In this document: positions 34,010 to 42,637 of the stretch, in pieces
Position numbering within the stretch: the stretch's first letter is position 1
Layout of the letters: each line of letters begins with the position of its first letter
Notes under the pieces: model-generated
Databases searched by the model: none
Told to the model about the DNA's origin: nothing
Seen by the model: the letters and a program-made list of their open reading frames with translations, nothing else
Translations under genes and position numbers: made by a program
Source: Bacteroides sp. GM023
GTDB lineage: Bacteria; Bacteroidota; Bacteroidia; Bacteroidales; Bacteroidaceae
Direction of reading: 5' to 3'
NCBI RefSeq assembly: GCF_014750685.1
Contig: NZ_JAAXGE010000007.1
Location: forward strand, 310,001 to 374,000
DNA: 64,000 nt

Positions 34010-35545
34010 ATGATTCGTAAATTATATACCATCTTATTAATCGGGCTTTGCTTGAACTTTGTGGCTTGCGGTGACGATAATGAAAATATTGACCCTAATG
34101 CCGCTGCTCCTGTTATCAAATTCCCGATGGAACAATTGGCTGTCGATCTGAATAAAGTCGACAATCTGCCTGTAGTAGCTGTAATCAAGTCACAAGCCGG
34201 ACTGCAGAGTGTGACAATGAAAATTCAGACAGTGGAAGGAACTGTTGATTATAAGACTATAACGGATTTCTTTAACCCGAACTCCTACAGTTTATCTGAA
34301 AACTTAGAATATGATGCGAATTATCAGGCTTTTATTATTGAAGCCACCGATAAATTGAATCATGTAATTACGGGTACACTGCCTATATCTGTGACCGATG
34401 TTGTAGAACGTCCTGTCATTACTTTCGACCCGGAAGAGATAATCTATGATGAAATGGATGAAAATCCGACTATTCCCCGCACGACGTTTAAAGTAACTTC
34501 AGAAGCCGGTCTGAAAACGGTTGAAATGTACCTGGTTTCAGCCAGCGGACAGGAATCGCAAGGTACTGCAAACTTGAGTGGCGAGAAAGCGTATGCATAC
34601 GACGAAATGATAAATTATAAAGAAGGTGATAGAGGTTTTAAGGTCAAAGCGGAAGATACATATGGATATATTACAATTTCGACACTGCCTGTGACTTACA
34701 GAACTATCCCCGGCCCTGTACTGACTTTACCTGAAAAGACCATATTTGCGGATACCGACGCAAAGAAAGGTGTACCGATGAAAATCGAGTCAGTTCGTGG
34801 TGTTCATGAAATTATAATCTATCGTATTGAGAATGGACAGGAAGTCGAAGCTCTGAGAGAAACAAAGAATGGTGAAACAAGTTTGGATTATTCACCTGAA
34901 ATAAACTTTACTGAGGCTACCTCACAACTTAAGATTGTAGTATCGGATGGAAGAGAGGATAAGAATACGGTAGGATATGTGACAGCGTATGTCAATATGG
35001 ACGTTGCTACAGTTACCATAGGCAGTCACCCTATTGCCAATACTCCGAATGCCAAGTATCCCGATACATACGGTTTATTGTCATTTAACGACTTAAAAAC
35101 ATATTCTATTGATTATGCGATTGCTAACGAGAGTAATGCGAAGAATGTAGACTTTAAGTTCTATTGTTTTGGTGGTTCGGCTGTACCTCGTTTGTATTCT
35201 ATGAGCTTCAAAGATAAGGATGGGGAATTTTCAGGTTCAACAGGTAAACTGAGTGCTATAAGTGTGAAAAATGATACCCGTTTTGCCATATTGTCAAGCT
35301 TTGATTTTGATAATGCAACGGCTTCTTCCATAAGTACAATCTCATCAAGCATCATCACTGCCAATCAATTGAATCCTGTTGCAGTTGGGGATATTATCGC
35401 ATTCAAGACAGCGGATACCTCAACGGCAGGAGAAAGGGTAGGCGTTATGAAGATTATTAGCATGACAGAACCCAAGGAATTGGTGTCCAGTAATGCGACT
35501 GTACGTGTGATGACCTTGGAAATCAAGTTCCCTAAGAAGAAGTAA
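34010..35545 (+). CDS. Multi-domain surface glycan-binding-type lipoprotein
   Basis: A 511-residue lipoprotein (lipobox NFVAC, C20) with three similar beta-sandwich modules of about 90-100 residues. The repeat signature is S-x-AGL-x-x-V-x-M (SQAGLQSVTMKI, SEAGLKTVEMYL) and, more weakly, SVRGVHEIIIY; a distinct C-terminal domain of ~170 residues follows. Its position after SusC-SusD-fasciclin matches surface glycan-binding proteins (SusE/F position). No catalytic motif is seen. It is followed by 283 bases of non-coding DNA with a repeat array, which could mark the end of the transport part of the operon. Confidence 0.7.
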   Translation: MIRKLYTILLIGLCLNFVACGDDNENIDPNAAAPVIKFPMEQLAVDLNKVDNLPVVAVIKSQAGLQSVTMKIQTVEGTVDYKTITDFFNPNSYSLSENLEYDANYQAFIIEATDKLNHVITGTLPISVTDVVERPVITFDPEEIIYDEMDENPTIPRTTFKVTSEAGLKTVEMYLVSASGQESQGTANLSGEKAYAYDEMINYKEGDRGFKVKAEDTYGYITISTLPVTYRTIPGPVLTLPEKTIFADTDAKKGVPMKIESVRGVHEIIIYRIENGQEVEALRETKNGETSLDYSPEINFTEATSQLKIVVSDGREDKNTVGYVTAYVNMDVATVTIGSHPIANTPNAKYPDTYGLLSFNDLKTYSIDYAIANESNAKNVDFKFYCFGGSAVPRLYSMSFKDKDGEFSGSTGKLSAISVKNDTRFAILSSFDFDNATASSISTISSSIITANQLNPVAVGDIIAFKTADTSTAGERVGVMKIISMTEPKELVSSNATVRVMTLEIKFPKKK

Positions 35546-35828
35546 CGGTTCTCCTATATAGAGCCAACAAGTACATTATAGGAAGATAATAGGTGGATTG
35601 TATAGGGATAAGAGTTCTTTGATAGTTAGATACTGTGTACGAGATGAGCATCTGGTACTGTTCGGGATGAGCATCTCGTACTGCTCGACATGCTCATCTG
35701 GTAATGCACGAGATGAGCATCTCGTATATGGTTACTAACTATAAAACACTTCCTGTCTCTCTATGAAACAGATACTGGCAAAGCTTTATCTGCTTCTTGA
35801 GTAAGTAGATGCATTAATTAAAAGTAAT
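35546..35828. other. Intergenic gap carrying a 23-bp repeat array
   Basis: No gene is seen here. The main content is the four-unit array at 35641-35731. There is no clear -7 box upstream of the next gene, so read-through from the susC promoter is likely. Confidence 0.5.
35641..35731. repeat. Four-unit 23-bp dyad array (GAGATGAGCATCTC type)
   Basis: Units start at 35641, 35664, 35687 and 35710, each 23 bases (the last is cut at 22). The core is the near-palindrome GAGATGAGCATCTC. Unit 3 (GACATGCTCATCTGG) reads as the reverse complement of the core. Spacers GTACTGTTC, GTACTGCTC and GTAATGCAC are related. The period is close to that of the GRAAC arrays, but the arms differ. Confidence 0.65.
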
Positions 35829-37373
35829 ATGGATAGACATATATATCATTGTTTCCTCTTTTTCTGTTTAATCGGACTGATGTCGTTCGTGACAGGTTGT
35901 TCTTCTTCCGATGCAGGAGAACCTTCGGAACCGGAAACTCCCGCTACACCTGCAACAGATGAATATACTTATCTGAATGTAGAATATAGAAAGTGGCAGA
36001 ACGGAACTTTCCAATCATGGACAACTGCCGATTCCCGTGAAACCCGCATCATTGATAATATGAACCGCTATACTCCTTCATTAGAATATAGCCGGACTGC
36101 ATGGGGCGGACGAATCGGCTTGCAACCCTCTTCTGTGACGGGAAAAGATGGTTTCTTCCGGGTAGCCTATTGCGGTGGACGCCCTTATCTGCTCGACCCT
36201 GATAATGGTGCTGTGATTCTTCATGGAATCCAGCACGTTCGTCCGGGAGAATCTGCTGCCCATCAGAAAGCTTTCAGTACTAAGTTTGGTAGTGAAGCTC
36301 GGTGGAGCGAGGAAACAGGAAAACTGATAGCGGATAACCATATCAACTATATCTCGTATGGCTCAAATCGTATTGAAGCATTTCCCGCCACTATGCGTGC
36401 TAACCTGTTAACACCGAAGACACAGAAGATTGCATATGCGGAAACCCTGTATTTGCTTCGCACCTTTATGTGGGATATGAGTAAGAATTTAGGTTATGCT
36501 TTTGATGACGATAAGTACAATCGCCTGGTTCTCCTTTTCGAACCAACATTTGAAACCTATATCGACGACCTGGTACGAGAGAAATCTGCCTTGTTTGCAG
36601 GTGACAAACACTTTGTCGGATATTATCTCGATAATGAACTGCCATTTGCGAGTTATCAGAATGCCGACCCTCTACGGGGGATTGACCTGAAACATTTCCT
36701 GGCTTTGCCCGACCGTTACAAAGCGGCCCGAACCTATGCCGAAAAGTTTATGCAGGACAGAGGTATAGTCCCTTCCGCAGCGATAACCAAGAAAGAACAG
36801 GAAGATTTTAGGGAAGTTGTTGCTGATTATTATTATCAGTTGACAACGAAGATCGTCAGACGTTACGATACGGAACACTTGATTTTGGGTACGCGTCTGC
36901 ATGACTGGAGTAAATACAATCAGAAAGTAGTGGAGGCTTGTGCCCGCTATTGCGATATTGTTTCCATCAATTACTATGGACGCTGGCAACCGGAAACAGA
37001 TTTCCTGGGCAATCTGAAATCATGGTGCGGAGTGAAGCCCTTCTTGGTTTCCGAGTTCTATACAAAGGCTGAAGATGCCTCCTACAAAGGAACTAACTAT
37101 TCGAATACCGAGGGAGGTGGCTGGCTCGTACGTACACAGAAAAACCGGGGAGAGTTTCATCAGAACTTCTGTTTGCGTCTGCTTGAAACGAAGAATTGCA
37201 TTGGATGGATACATTTTGAATATAATGACGGTTATGCTTCAAACGGTAGTGCTTCGAATAAAGGGATTGTCTCATTAGAGTACGAACCTTATGAAGATTA
37301 TCTTTCATATATGCGGCAATTGAATCTGTCTGTTTATCCTTTGATTGATTACTATGATACCCGGTCACAGTAA
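35829..37373 (+). CDS. Clan GH-A hydrolase lipoprotein, agarase-like
   Basis: A 514-residue lipoprotein (lipobox VTGC) with a TIM-barrel hydrolase. Likely catalytic acid/base is E270 in YYLDNELPF and the nucleophile E409 in VSEFYTKAED; VSINYYGRW before it is typical of strand 7 in clan GH-A. The general pattern recalls agarase/GH50-like proteins, but I cannot assign a family. Surface location, the position within the PUL and its lipobox suggest it makes the first cuts in the polysaccharide outside the cell. A DUF6528 gene follows after 48 bases. Confidence 0.62.
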   Translation: MDRHIYHCFLFFCLIGLMSFVTGCSSSDAGEPSEPETPATPATDEYTYLNVEYRKWQNGTFQSWTTADSRETRIIDNMNRYTPSLEYSRTAWGGRIGLQPSSVTGKDGFFRVAYCGGRPYLLDPDNGAVILHGIQHVRPGESAAHQKAFSTKFGSEARWSEETGKLIADNHINYISYGSNRIEAFPATMRANLLTPKTQKIAYAETLYLLRTFMWDMSKNLGYAFDDDKYNRLVLLFEPTFETYIDDLVREKSALFAGDKHFVGYYLDNELPFASYQNADPLRGIDLKHFLALPDRYKAARTYAEKFMQDRGIVPSAAITKKEQEDFREVVADYYYQLTTKIVRRYDTEHLILGTRLHDWSKYNQKVVEACARYCDIVSINYYGRWQPETDFLGNLKSWCGVKPFLVSEFYTKAEDASYKGTNYSNTEGGGWLVRTQKNRGEFHQNFCLRLLETKNCIGWIHFEYNDGYASNGSASNKGIVSLEYEPYEDYLSYMRQLNLSVYPLIDYYDTRSQ

Positions 37374-37421
37374 GAAATTAGTAGAGGCTTTAATAAAGAA
37401 AAAATAGAAAGTAAAATAGTT

Positions 37422-38420
37422 ATGAATATGAAGAAAATAAGTTTATTAGCCATTCTTTTGGGCTTTAATATAGCTTTCGGGGCTTGTTCCGATGACGACG
37501 CAACTCCTGTTGCACAGAATGAACCGTTTCAACTTCCTGCGAAAGCATATGTTTTGGCAGAGCAGACGAAACGTGCCATTGTGATAAGAGATGCGGAGAC
37601 AGGACGTAATGTTTGGAGTTGGGACCCTTATACGGCTTGTGTTCCTTCGGCACATCAGGACTGGTTCATCAATCCGAGTGAAGTGAAGCCGGTTTTCAAT
37701 AAACGCTATATATTGATGACCGCTTCCGGCGGAGCGGTCGCATTAATTCGCATATCAGACCATAAATTAATGTTCTACGCCAATTGCGGACAGAACCCTC
37801 ACTCCGCAGAAATATTACCGGATGGAAATATTGTTACAGCAGAGTCAAAGTCCGGTGAAATTAATACCTTTGTGGTAGATACGATAAAAGTACTCGGAAT
37901 GAAAGCTAATACGGTGAAATTGGGTAATGCCCACAATGTCGTGTGGGATAAAAAGAGAGAATGCATATACGCTACGGCTACTATACAGGCCGGTACTACG
38001 GCATTATTCCGCTTCAAATATAACAATGACAATCCTGCCAGCCCTAAACTGACCAATCAGTCACGTATCTACACATTTGACAAAGAATCGGGCGGACATG
38101 ACTTGTTCCCGGTCTACGGTGAAAATGATAAACTATGGATGACAGCAGCTTCGGCAGTCTATAAGTTTGATGTTTCCACGGATACTCCTACTTGCGAGAA
38201 AGCCTATGACACCGCCGATATAAAAAGCGTCTGCAACAGCCCGGAAGGAATCCTGATGTTGAAACCGACCGAAGAATGGTGGGCGGAAGGACTCGTTAAT
38301 GAGAAAGGCGAAGAACTTTTCAAGATGGGCGGAGCCAGGATTTATAAAGGACGTTGGATGATTGACAATACCTTCAGCTACCCGGAAGAGCACGACCTGG
38401 TACTAGGGCAGGGCAAATAG
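37422..38420 (+). CDS. DUF6528-like propeller lipoprotein
   Basis: A 332-residue lipoprotein (signal ending FGAC) built of repeated beta-strands with W/D patterns: YVLAEQTKRAIVIRDAETG, VWSWDP, HSAEILPDGNIVTAESKSG, GNAHNVVWDKKRECIYATA, GGHDLFPVYGENDKLWMTAA. This is the DUF6528 beta-propeller type found in Bacteroides PULs. No catalytic residues are recognisable; it could bind the glycan or be a lyase-like enzyme not yet described. ATG codons at 37422 and 37428 are equal candidates. It lies between two hydrolase genes in the same direction. Confidence 0.62.
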   Translation: MNMKKISLLAILLGFNIAFGACSDDDATPVAQNEPFQLPAKAYVLAEQTKRAIVIRDAETGRNVWSWDPYTACVPSAHQDWFINPSEVKPVFNKRYILMTASGGAVALIRISDHKLMFYANCGQNPHSAEILPDGNIVTAESKSGEINTFVVDTIKVLGMKANTVKLGNAHNVVWDKKRECIYATATIQAGTTALFRFKYNNDNPASPKLTNQSRIYTFDKESGGHDLFPVYGENDKLWMTAASAVYKFDVSTDTPTCEKAYDTADIKSVCNSPEGILMLKPTEEWWAEGLVNEKGEELFKMGGARIYKGRWMIDNTFSYPEEHDLVLGQGK

Positions 38421-38458
38421 GATTGGATAGGTAAAATAGAATAATAAAGTTTGATACA

Positions 38459-40252
38459 ATGAGGAAATTTCTTCTTTTAATATTGATGTTTTCAGCCGTA
38501 CAGGCTTGGGCACAGAACGGAAAGAAAGTATATGCAGACTTTCATGGTGTGCGCTATACCCGTCAGCATGATGGTAAACTGGGGCGTTGGGAGATGTATG
38601 CCAATACGGAAAAATCAAGTACCGGAAGAAAATCGCTATGTTACAATGCCGACCTGATAGACAGTGAAGGACGGCATGAAATCGCGGCAGTCGCTTATCC
38701 GCAAGTCGGGATGCAGTCAAACCTGGACTTCGACTATATCGAATATCAGATATTGTCGGCCAAAGCAGCCAAGATAGACGGCTTCTTTATCGAATGGGGA
38801 TTCAAACCTCATGAGAATGACATCTTGCTGCGTGAAATGCAGAAAGTGGCGGCGAAGTATGACTTTGAAATAGGCGTAAACTGGTGTGACGGCTGGCTGT
38901 ATTATGACTGGATTACTAAAATCTATCCGCAAGTCAACACCCGTGAAGCCAAGACAGAATACATGGCGAAATGCTATCAATATCTTGTTGATAGTGTTTT
39001 CACCGGCCCCACCGCACCTGTTGTAAAAGGAATGCCCGTTTTCTACCACTTCGGCCCGGGAGCGAAAGTCGATGAATACCGGAAAATATTATCAGAAGTA
39101 AAACTACCTCAAGGTATGAAACAGCCCGTTGCCTTGCGCCGGTGGGCTGATTGGGGAAAACTGGAGGATAACAAATACATCCCCGTCACCCGCAGTGATG
39201 AAATGGATGCATGGAAACAAATCGGAGAAATCCCGACCGCATGGCTTCCCGCACGTGTCCGGTCAAGAGACCAGGAACATGCCGAATGGGACAATTACGC
39301 TACTCAGGATGATGTTATCGAATTTATGAAACCTTTCCGTGATTCGATTTGGCACAGTAACAATCCTGCCTATACCATCAAATCAGGATTTGCCATGCCC
39401 GGCATGGATAACCGGGGATGTGCAGGCTGGGGACGCGGACACTTCTATTATATCCCCCGCAATAACGGAGAAACATATAGCAGTATGTGGAAATTCTGTA
39501 TGGCGGAGAAAGACAGCCTGGATATGATGTTTATCGCTTCCTGGAGCGATTACACTGAGGGACATGAGATTGAACCGACCATCGAGAACGGTGACCGGGA
39601 ATTGCGTACCACTTTGAAGTATGCCGCAGAATTCAAGGGAGAACAAGCGGACGAACGTGGCTTGACCTTGCCATTGATGCTTTTCCGTTTGCGGAAAGAA
39701 GCCCGCTTCTTGGAAAAGACGAAAATGGATGTATCCGCCTGCCATCGTTCGCTTGACAAAGCAGCATTGTTGATTAGCCAGGGGCGCTATCCGGTAGCGA
39801 TAGGTCTGCTGTCTCAAATAGAGAACGATGTCAAGACAGCGAAATCAGCCCTGACCGTTGAGATGAAACGTTTGCGTGAGTCGGATATGAAGATTCAGGG
39901 AAAACGTAAATCCGGTGGATATACAGCCGAAGAAACGCTTTCCATATCCCTGCCCCAAGAGTTAGTTTCCAAGCTACAGATGAATAATTATGTCGGATAC
40001 CTGTATTTTGAATACCTGGATAAAGGAAATGAATCCCTCTTTATTCGGTCGTCCACGTTGCGCGAACCGAAAGAACCGTTCAAAATCGTGTCCCGGATAC
40101 GTACCGATAATACAGGAGAGTGGAAGAGCGCGAAAGTGGAATTGTATAAAGACAATATCGTCAACGGATTTAACATGCCTACTTTCTATTTGAAAGGAAA
40201 CGTCGTCATCCGTAATTTGTCATTAGGCTATAATATCTACACAGTCAAATAA
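38459..40252 (+). CDS. GH71/GH99-like secreted hydrolase
   Basis: A 597-residue secreted protein (signal peptide ending AWAQ, ~19). The core resembles GH71/GH99-like TIM barrels: VYADFHGVRY at the start, DGFFIEWGF, GVNWCDGWLYYDW, KGMPVFYHFGPG, and FIASWSDYTEGHEIEPT (near 360), where the family carries its acidic catalytic residues. A beta-rich domain of ~150 residues follows (LSISLPQELVSKLQMNNYVGYLYFEYLD). GH99 and GH71 members act on mannans and alpha-1,3-glucans, but this divergent type cannot be assigned a substrate. It ends eight bases before the GH31 start. Confidence 0.6.
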   Translation: MRKFLLLILMFSAVQAWAQNGKKVYADFHGVRYTRQHDGKLGRWEMYANTEKSSTGRKSLCYNADLIDSEGRHEIAAVAYPQVGMQSNLDFDYIEYQILSAKAAKIDGFFIEWGFKPHENDILLREMQKVAAKYDFEIGVNWCDGWLYYDWITKIYPQVNTREAKTEYMAKCYQYLVDSVFTGPTAPVVKGMPVFYHFGPGAKVDEYRKILSEVKLPQGMKQPVALRRWADWGKLEDNKYIPVTRSDEMDAWKQIGEIPTAWLPARVRSRDQEHAEWDNYATQDDVIEFMKPFRDSIWHSNNPAYTIKSGFAMPGMDNRGCAGWGRGHFYYIPRNNGETYSSMWKFCMAEKDSLDMMFIASWSDYTEGHEIEPTIENGDRELRTTLKYAAEFKGEQADERGLTLPLMLFRLRKEARFLEKTKMDVSACHRSLDKAALLISQGRYPVAIGLLSQIENDVKTAKSALTVEMKRLRESDMKIQGKRKSGGYTAEETLSISLPQELVSKLQMNNYVGYLYFEYLDKGNESLFIRSSTLREPKEPFKIVSRIRTDNTGEWKSAKVELYKDNIVNGFNMPTFYLKGNVVIRNLSLGYNIYTVK

Positions 40253-40260
40253 ATCTATTG

Positions 40261-42618
40261 ATGAAGAGTTTGAAATATTGGTTATTGGTTTTATCCGCGC
40301 TTTCATGGTTCGGATGTTCCTCTTCGGTACATGAAGATAGCAGAGGTTGTTCTTTTATCTGCGACAGCATTCAATATAGGATTGAATTTATGTCGGCGGG
40401 ATGCGTACGGGTTTTATCTTATCCCGAAGGTGATACCTTGGTCACAAAAAGACTGGTTGTCAATGCGGAGAAGCCGGCATTCAACGATTATAAATGGGAA
40501 GAAACGAAACAGGCATTCGTCTTTCGCACCCATGAACTTTCCGTGACTTTTGACAAGGCGGATGCTGCCTTTGCTTTTCAGGAAGTATCGACAGGTAGAT
40601 TGCTGTTAAAAGAAAAAGACCGTAAAAAGGCACGAAACTTCAAACGTTCGGAAGCCGGTGGCGAGCAATGTCTCGAAGTAACCCAGCGCTTTATGCCTAC
40701 TGCCGATGAGGCTATTTACGGACTTGGACAGTATCAGAACGGTGTTATGAACTACCGTGGAAAGTCTGTGCTTCTCTTACAGGCAAATATGGATATTGTA
40801 AATCCGTTCCTTGTCTCGACCAACGGATACGGTATCTTATGGGATAACTACTCCTCCACAAAATTTGAAGATACGAATGAAGGCTATTCATTTACTTCCG
40901 AGGTAGGTGATGCTTCCGATTACTACTTCGTATATGGCAAGAATATGGATGAAGTCGTTTCCGGTTACCGGGAGTTGACGGGAGACGTGCCGATGTTTGG
41001 AAAATGGGTGTACGGCTTTTGGCAATCCAAGGAACGTTATAAATCGTTCGATGAGCTGAAAGCAGTCGTAAAGGAATATCGTAAACGGGGAATCCCTTTG
41101 GATAATATCGTGCAGGATTGGGAATACTGGGGAGACAAACCCCATTGGAACAGCCTAGCCTTCCATCCGGCTCATTTTGATAACCCCCGGCAGGTCATTG
41201 ACGAACTGCATCAACAGGATAATGTCCACTTCATGCTTTCCGTATGGCCTGGTTTCGGTCCTGAAACGGCAGTGTACCACTCGCTGGATTCCATCGGAGC
41301 ATTGTTTAATGAACCTACATGGGCGGGTTATAAAGTTTTTGATGCTTATAATCCTGCCGCACGGACTATCTTTTGGCAATACCTGAAGAAGGGACTCTAC
41401 GATATGGGTGTGGATGCCTGGTGGATGGACGCAACGGAACCTTCTTTCCGTGATGGGTTTACCCAGTTGAAACAGGAAGAAAAAACGAAATCGGCAGGGA
41501 ACACCTGCTTGGGTAGCTTCCATCGTTATCTGAATACCTATTCTTTGGAAATGCTGAAAGACTTCTATCAACGCCTGCGGACTGAAAGCAATCAGAAACG
41601 TGTATTTATCCTTACCCGTTCCGCCTTTGCCTCGCAACAGCATTATGGCACGGCCGTATGGTCGGGCGATGTCTCGGCATCTTGGGAGAATATGCACAAA
41701 CAACTGGTTGCCGGACTCAACTTATCCATGTCCGGCATTCCGTACTGGACTTCCGACACCGGTGGTTTCTTCGTCACCGAACGTGACGCCAAATACCCCG
41801 ACGGACTGAAAAGTAATGATTACAAAGAACTGTATTCGCGCTGGTTCCAATTCAGTACATTCACTCCGATTTTCCGTGCCCACGGCACGAATGTACCGCG
41901 TGAAGTATGGCAGTTTGGTGAGAAAGGAACACTTTACTATGACAATCAGGTGAAATATATCAACTTGCGTTATCGCCTGCTGCCTTACATTTACTCAATG
42001 TCTCATCAAGTAACGGCCAACAATTATACCCTATTGCGAGGACTGGCAATGGACTTTACAACAGATACCCGGACTTTTGACATTGACAATGCCTATATGT
42101 TCGGTACGTCTTTCTTAGTACGTCCGGTATTTCATCCGCAATCGGAAGAAAAGAATGTCACCGTCTACCTGCCGGAGCATGAAGGCAAGTATTGGTATGA
42201 CTTTTGGACAGGGCAACCCTTGGACGGTGGAAAAGAACACATACAGGCCAATATCACGGACATACTTCCTCTGTATGTGAAAGCCGGCTCCATTCTTCCT
42301 TTGGCAGAAGTGAAACAATATGCAATGGAATATCCCGACCGTGAACTGGAACTTCGTATTTATGGCGGAACAGATGCTTCCTTCCTATGGTATGAGGATG
42401 AAGGTGATTCCTACCGTTATGAGGAAGGTATCTGCTCACAAGTTCCGATGCAATGGAAAGATGCGGAACGGACATTGACTATCGGTATGCGTGAAGGCAA
42501 CTATCCCGGCATGCCGGAACAGGTAAAAATGCATGTGAAATTATATCTGCCTGAAGGAACTGTTCTTGAGAATAAGGAATGTGCCTACATGGGTGAAGAG
42601 ATGAAAATAAAGTTTTAA
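40261..42618 (+). CDS. GH31 alpha-glycosidase lipoprotein (xylosidase/glucosidase type)
   Basis: A 785-residue GH31 enzyme with a lipoprotein signal (SWFGC). The start is the ATG at 40261, not the TTG one codon earlier. An N-terminal beta-sandwich precedes the barrel, where PLDNIVQDWEYWG resembles alpha-xylosidases. The nucleophile is D390 in WWMDATEPS and the acid/base D470 in VWSGDVSASWENM. C-terminal beta domains end in KIKF. GH31 retains configuration and releases terminal alpha-xylose, alpha-glucose or alpha-galactose. The next gene, GH2, starts 19 bases on, so alpha- and beta-linked side chains are probably removed together. Confidence 0.88.
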   Translation: MKSLKYWLLVLSALSWFGCSSSVHEDSRGCSFICDSIQYRIEFMSAGCVRVLSYPEGDTLVTKRLVVNAEKPAFNDYKWEETKQAFVFRTHELSVTFDKADAAFAFQEVSTGRLLLKEKDRKKARNFKRSEAGGEQCLEVTQRFMPTADEAIYGLGQYQNGVMNYRGKSVLLLQANMDIVNPFLVSTNGYGILWDNYSSTKFEDTNEGYSFTSEVGDASDYYFVYGKNMDEVVSGYRELTGDVPMFGKWVYGFWQSKERYKSFDELKAVVKEYRKRGIPLDNIVQDWEYWGDKPHWNSLAFHPAHFDNPRQVIDELHQQDNVHFMLSVWPGFGPETAVYHSLDSIGALFNEPTWAGYKVFDAYNPAARTIFWQYLKKGLYDMGVDAWWMDATEPSFRDGFTQLKQEEKTKSAGNTCLGSFHRYLNTYSLEMLKDFYQRLRTESNQKRVFILTRSAFASQQHYGTAVWSGDVSASWENMHKQLVAGLNLSMSGIPYWTSDTGGFFVTERDAKYPDGLKSNDYKELYSRWFQFSTFTPIFRAHGTNVPREVWQFGEKGTLYYDNQVKYINLRYRLLPYIYSMSHQVTANNYTLLRGLAMDFTTDTRTFDIDNAYMFGTSFLVRPVFHPQSEEKNVTVYLPEHEGKYWYDFWTGQPLDGGKEHIQANITDILPLYVKAGSILPLAEVKQYAMEYPDRELELRIYGGTDASFLWYEDEGDSYRYEEGICSQVPMQWKDAERTLTIGMREGNYPGMPEQVKMHVKLYLPEGTVLENKECAYMGEEMKIKF

Positions 42619-42637
42619 CTATAAGTGTTTTTAGATT

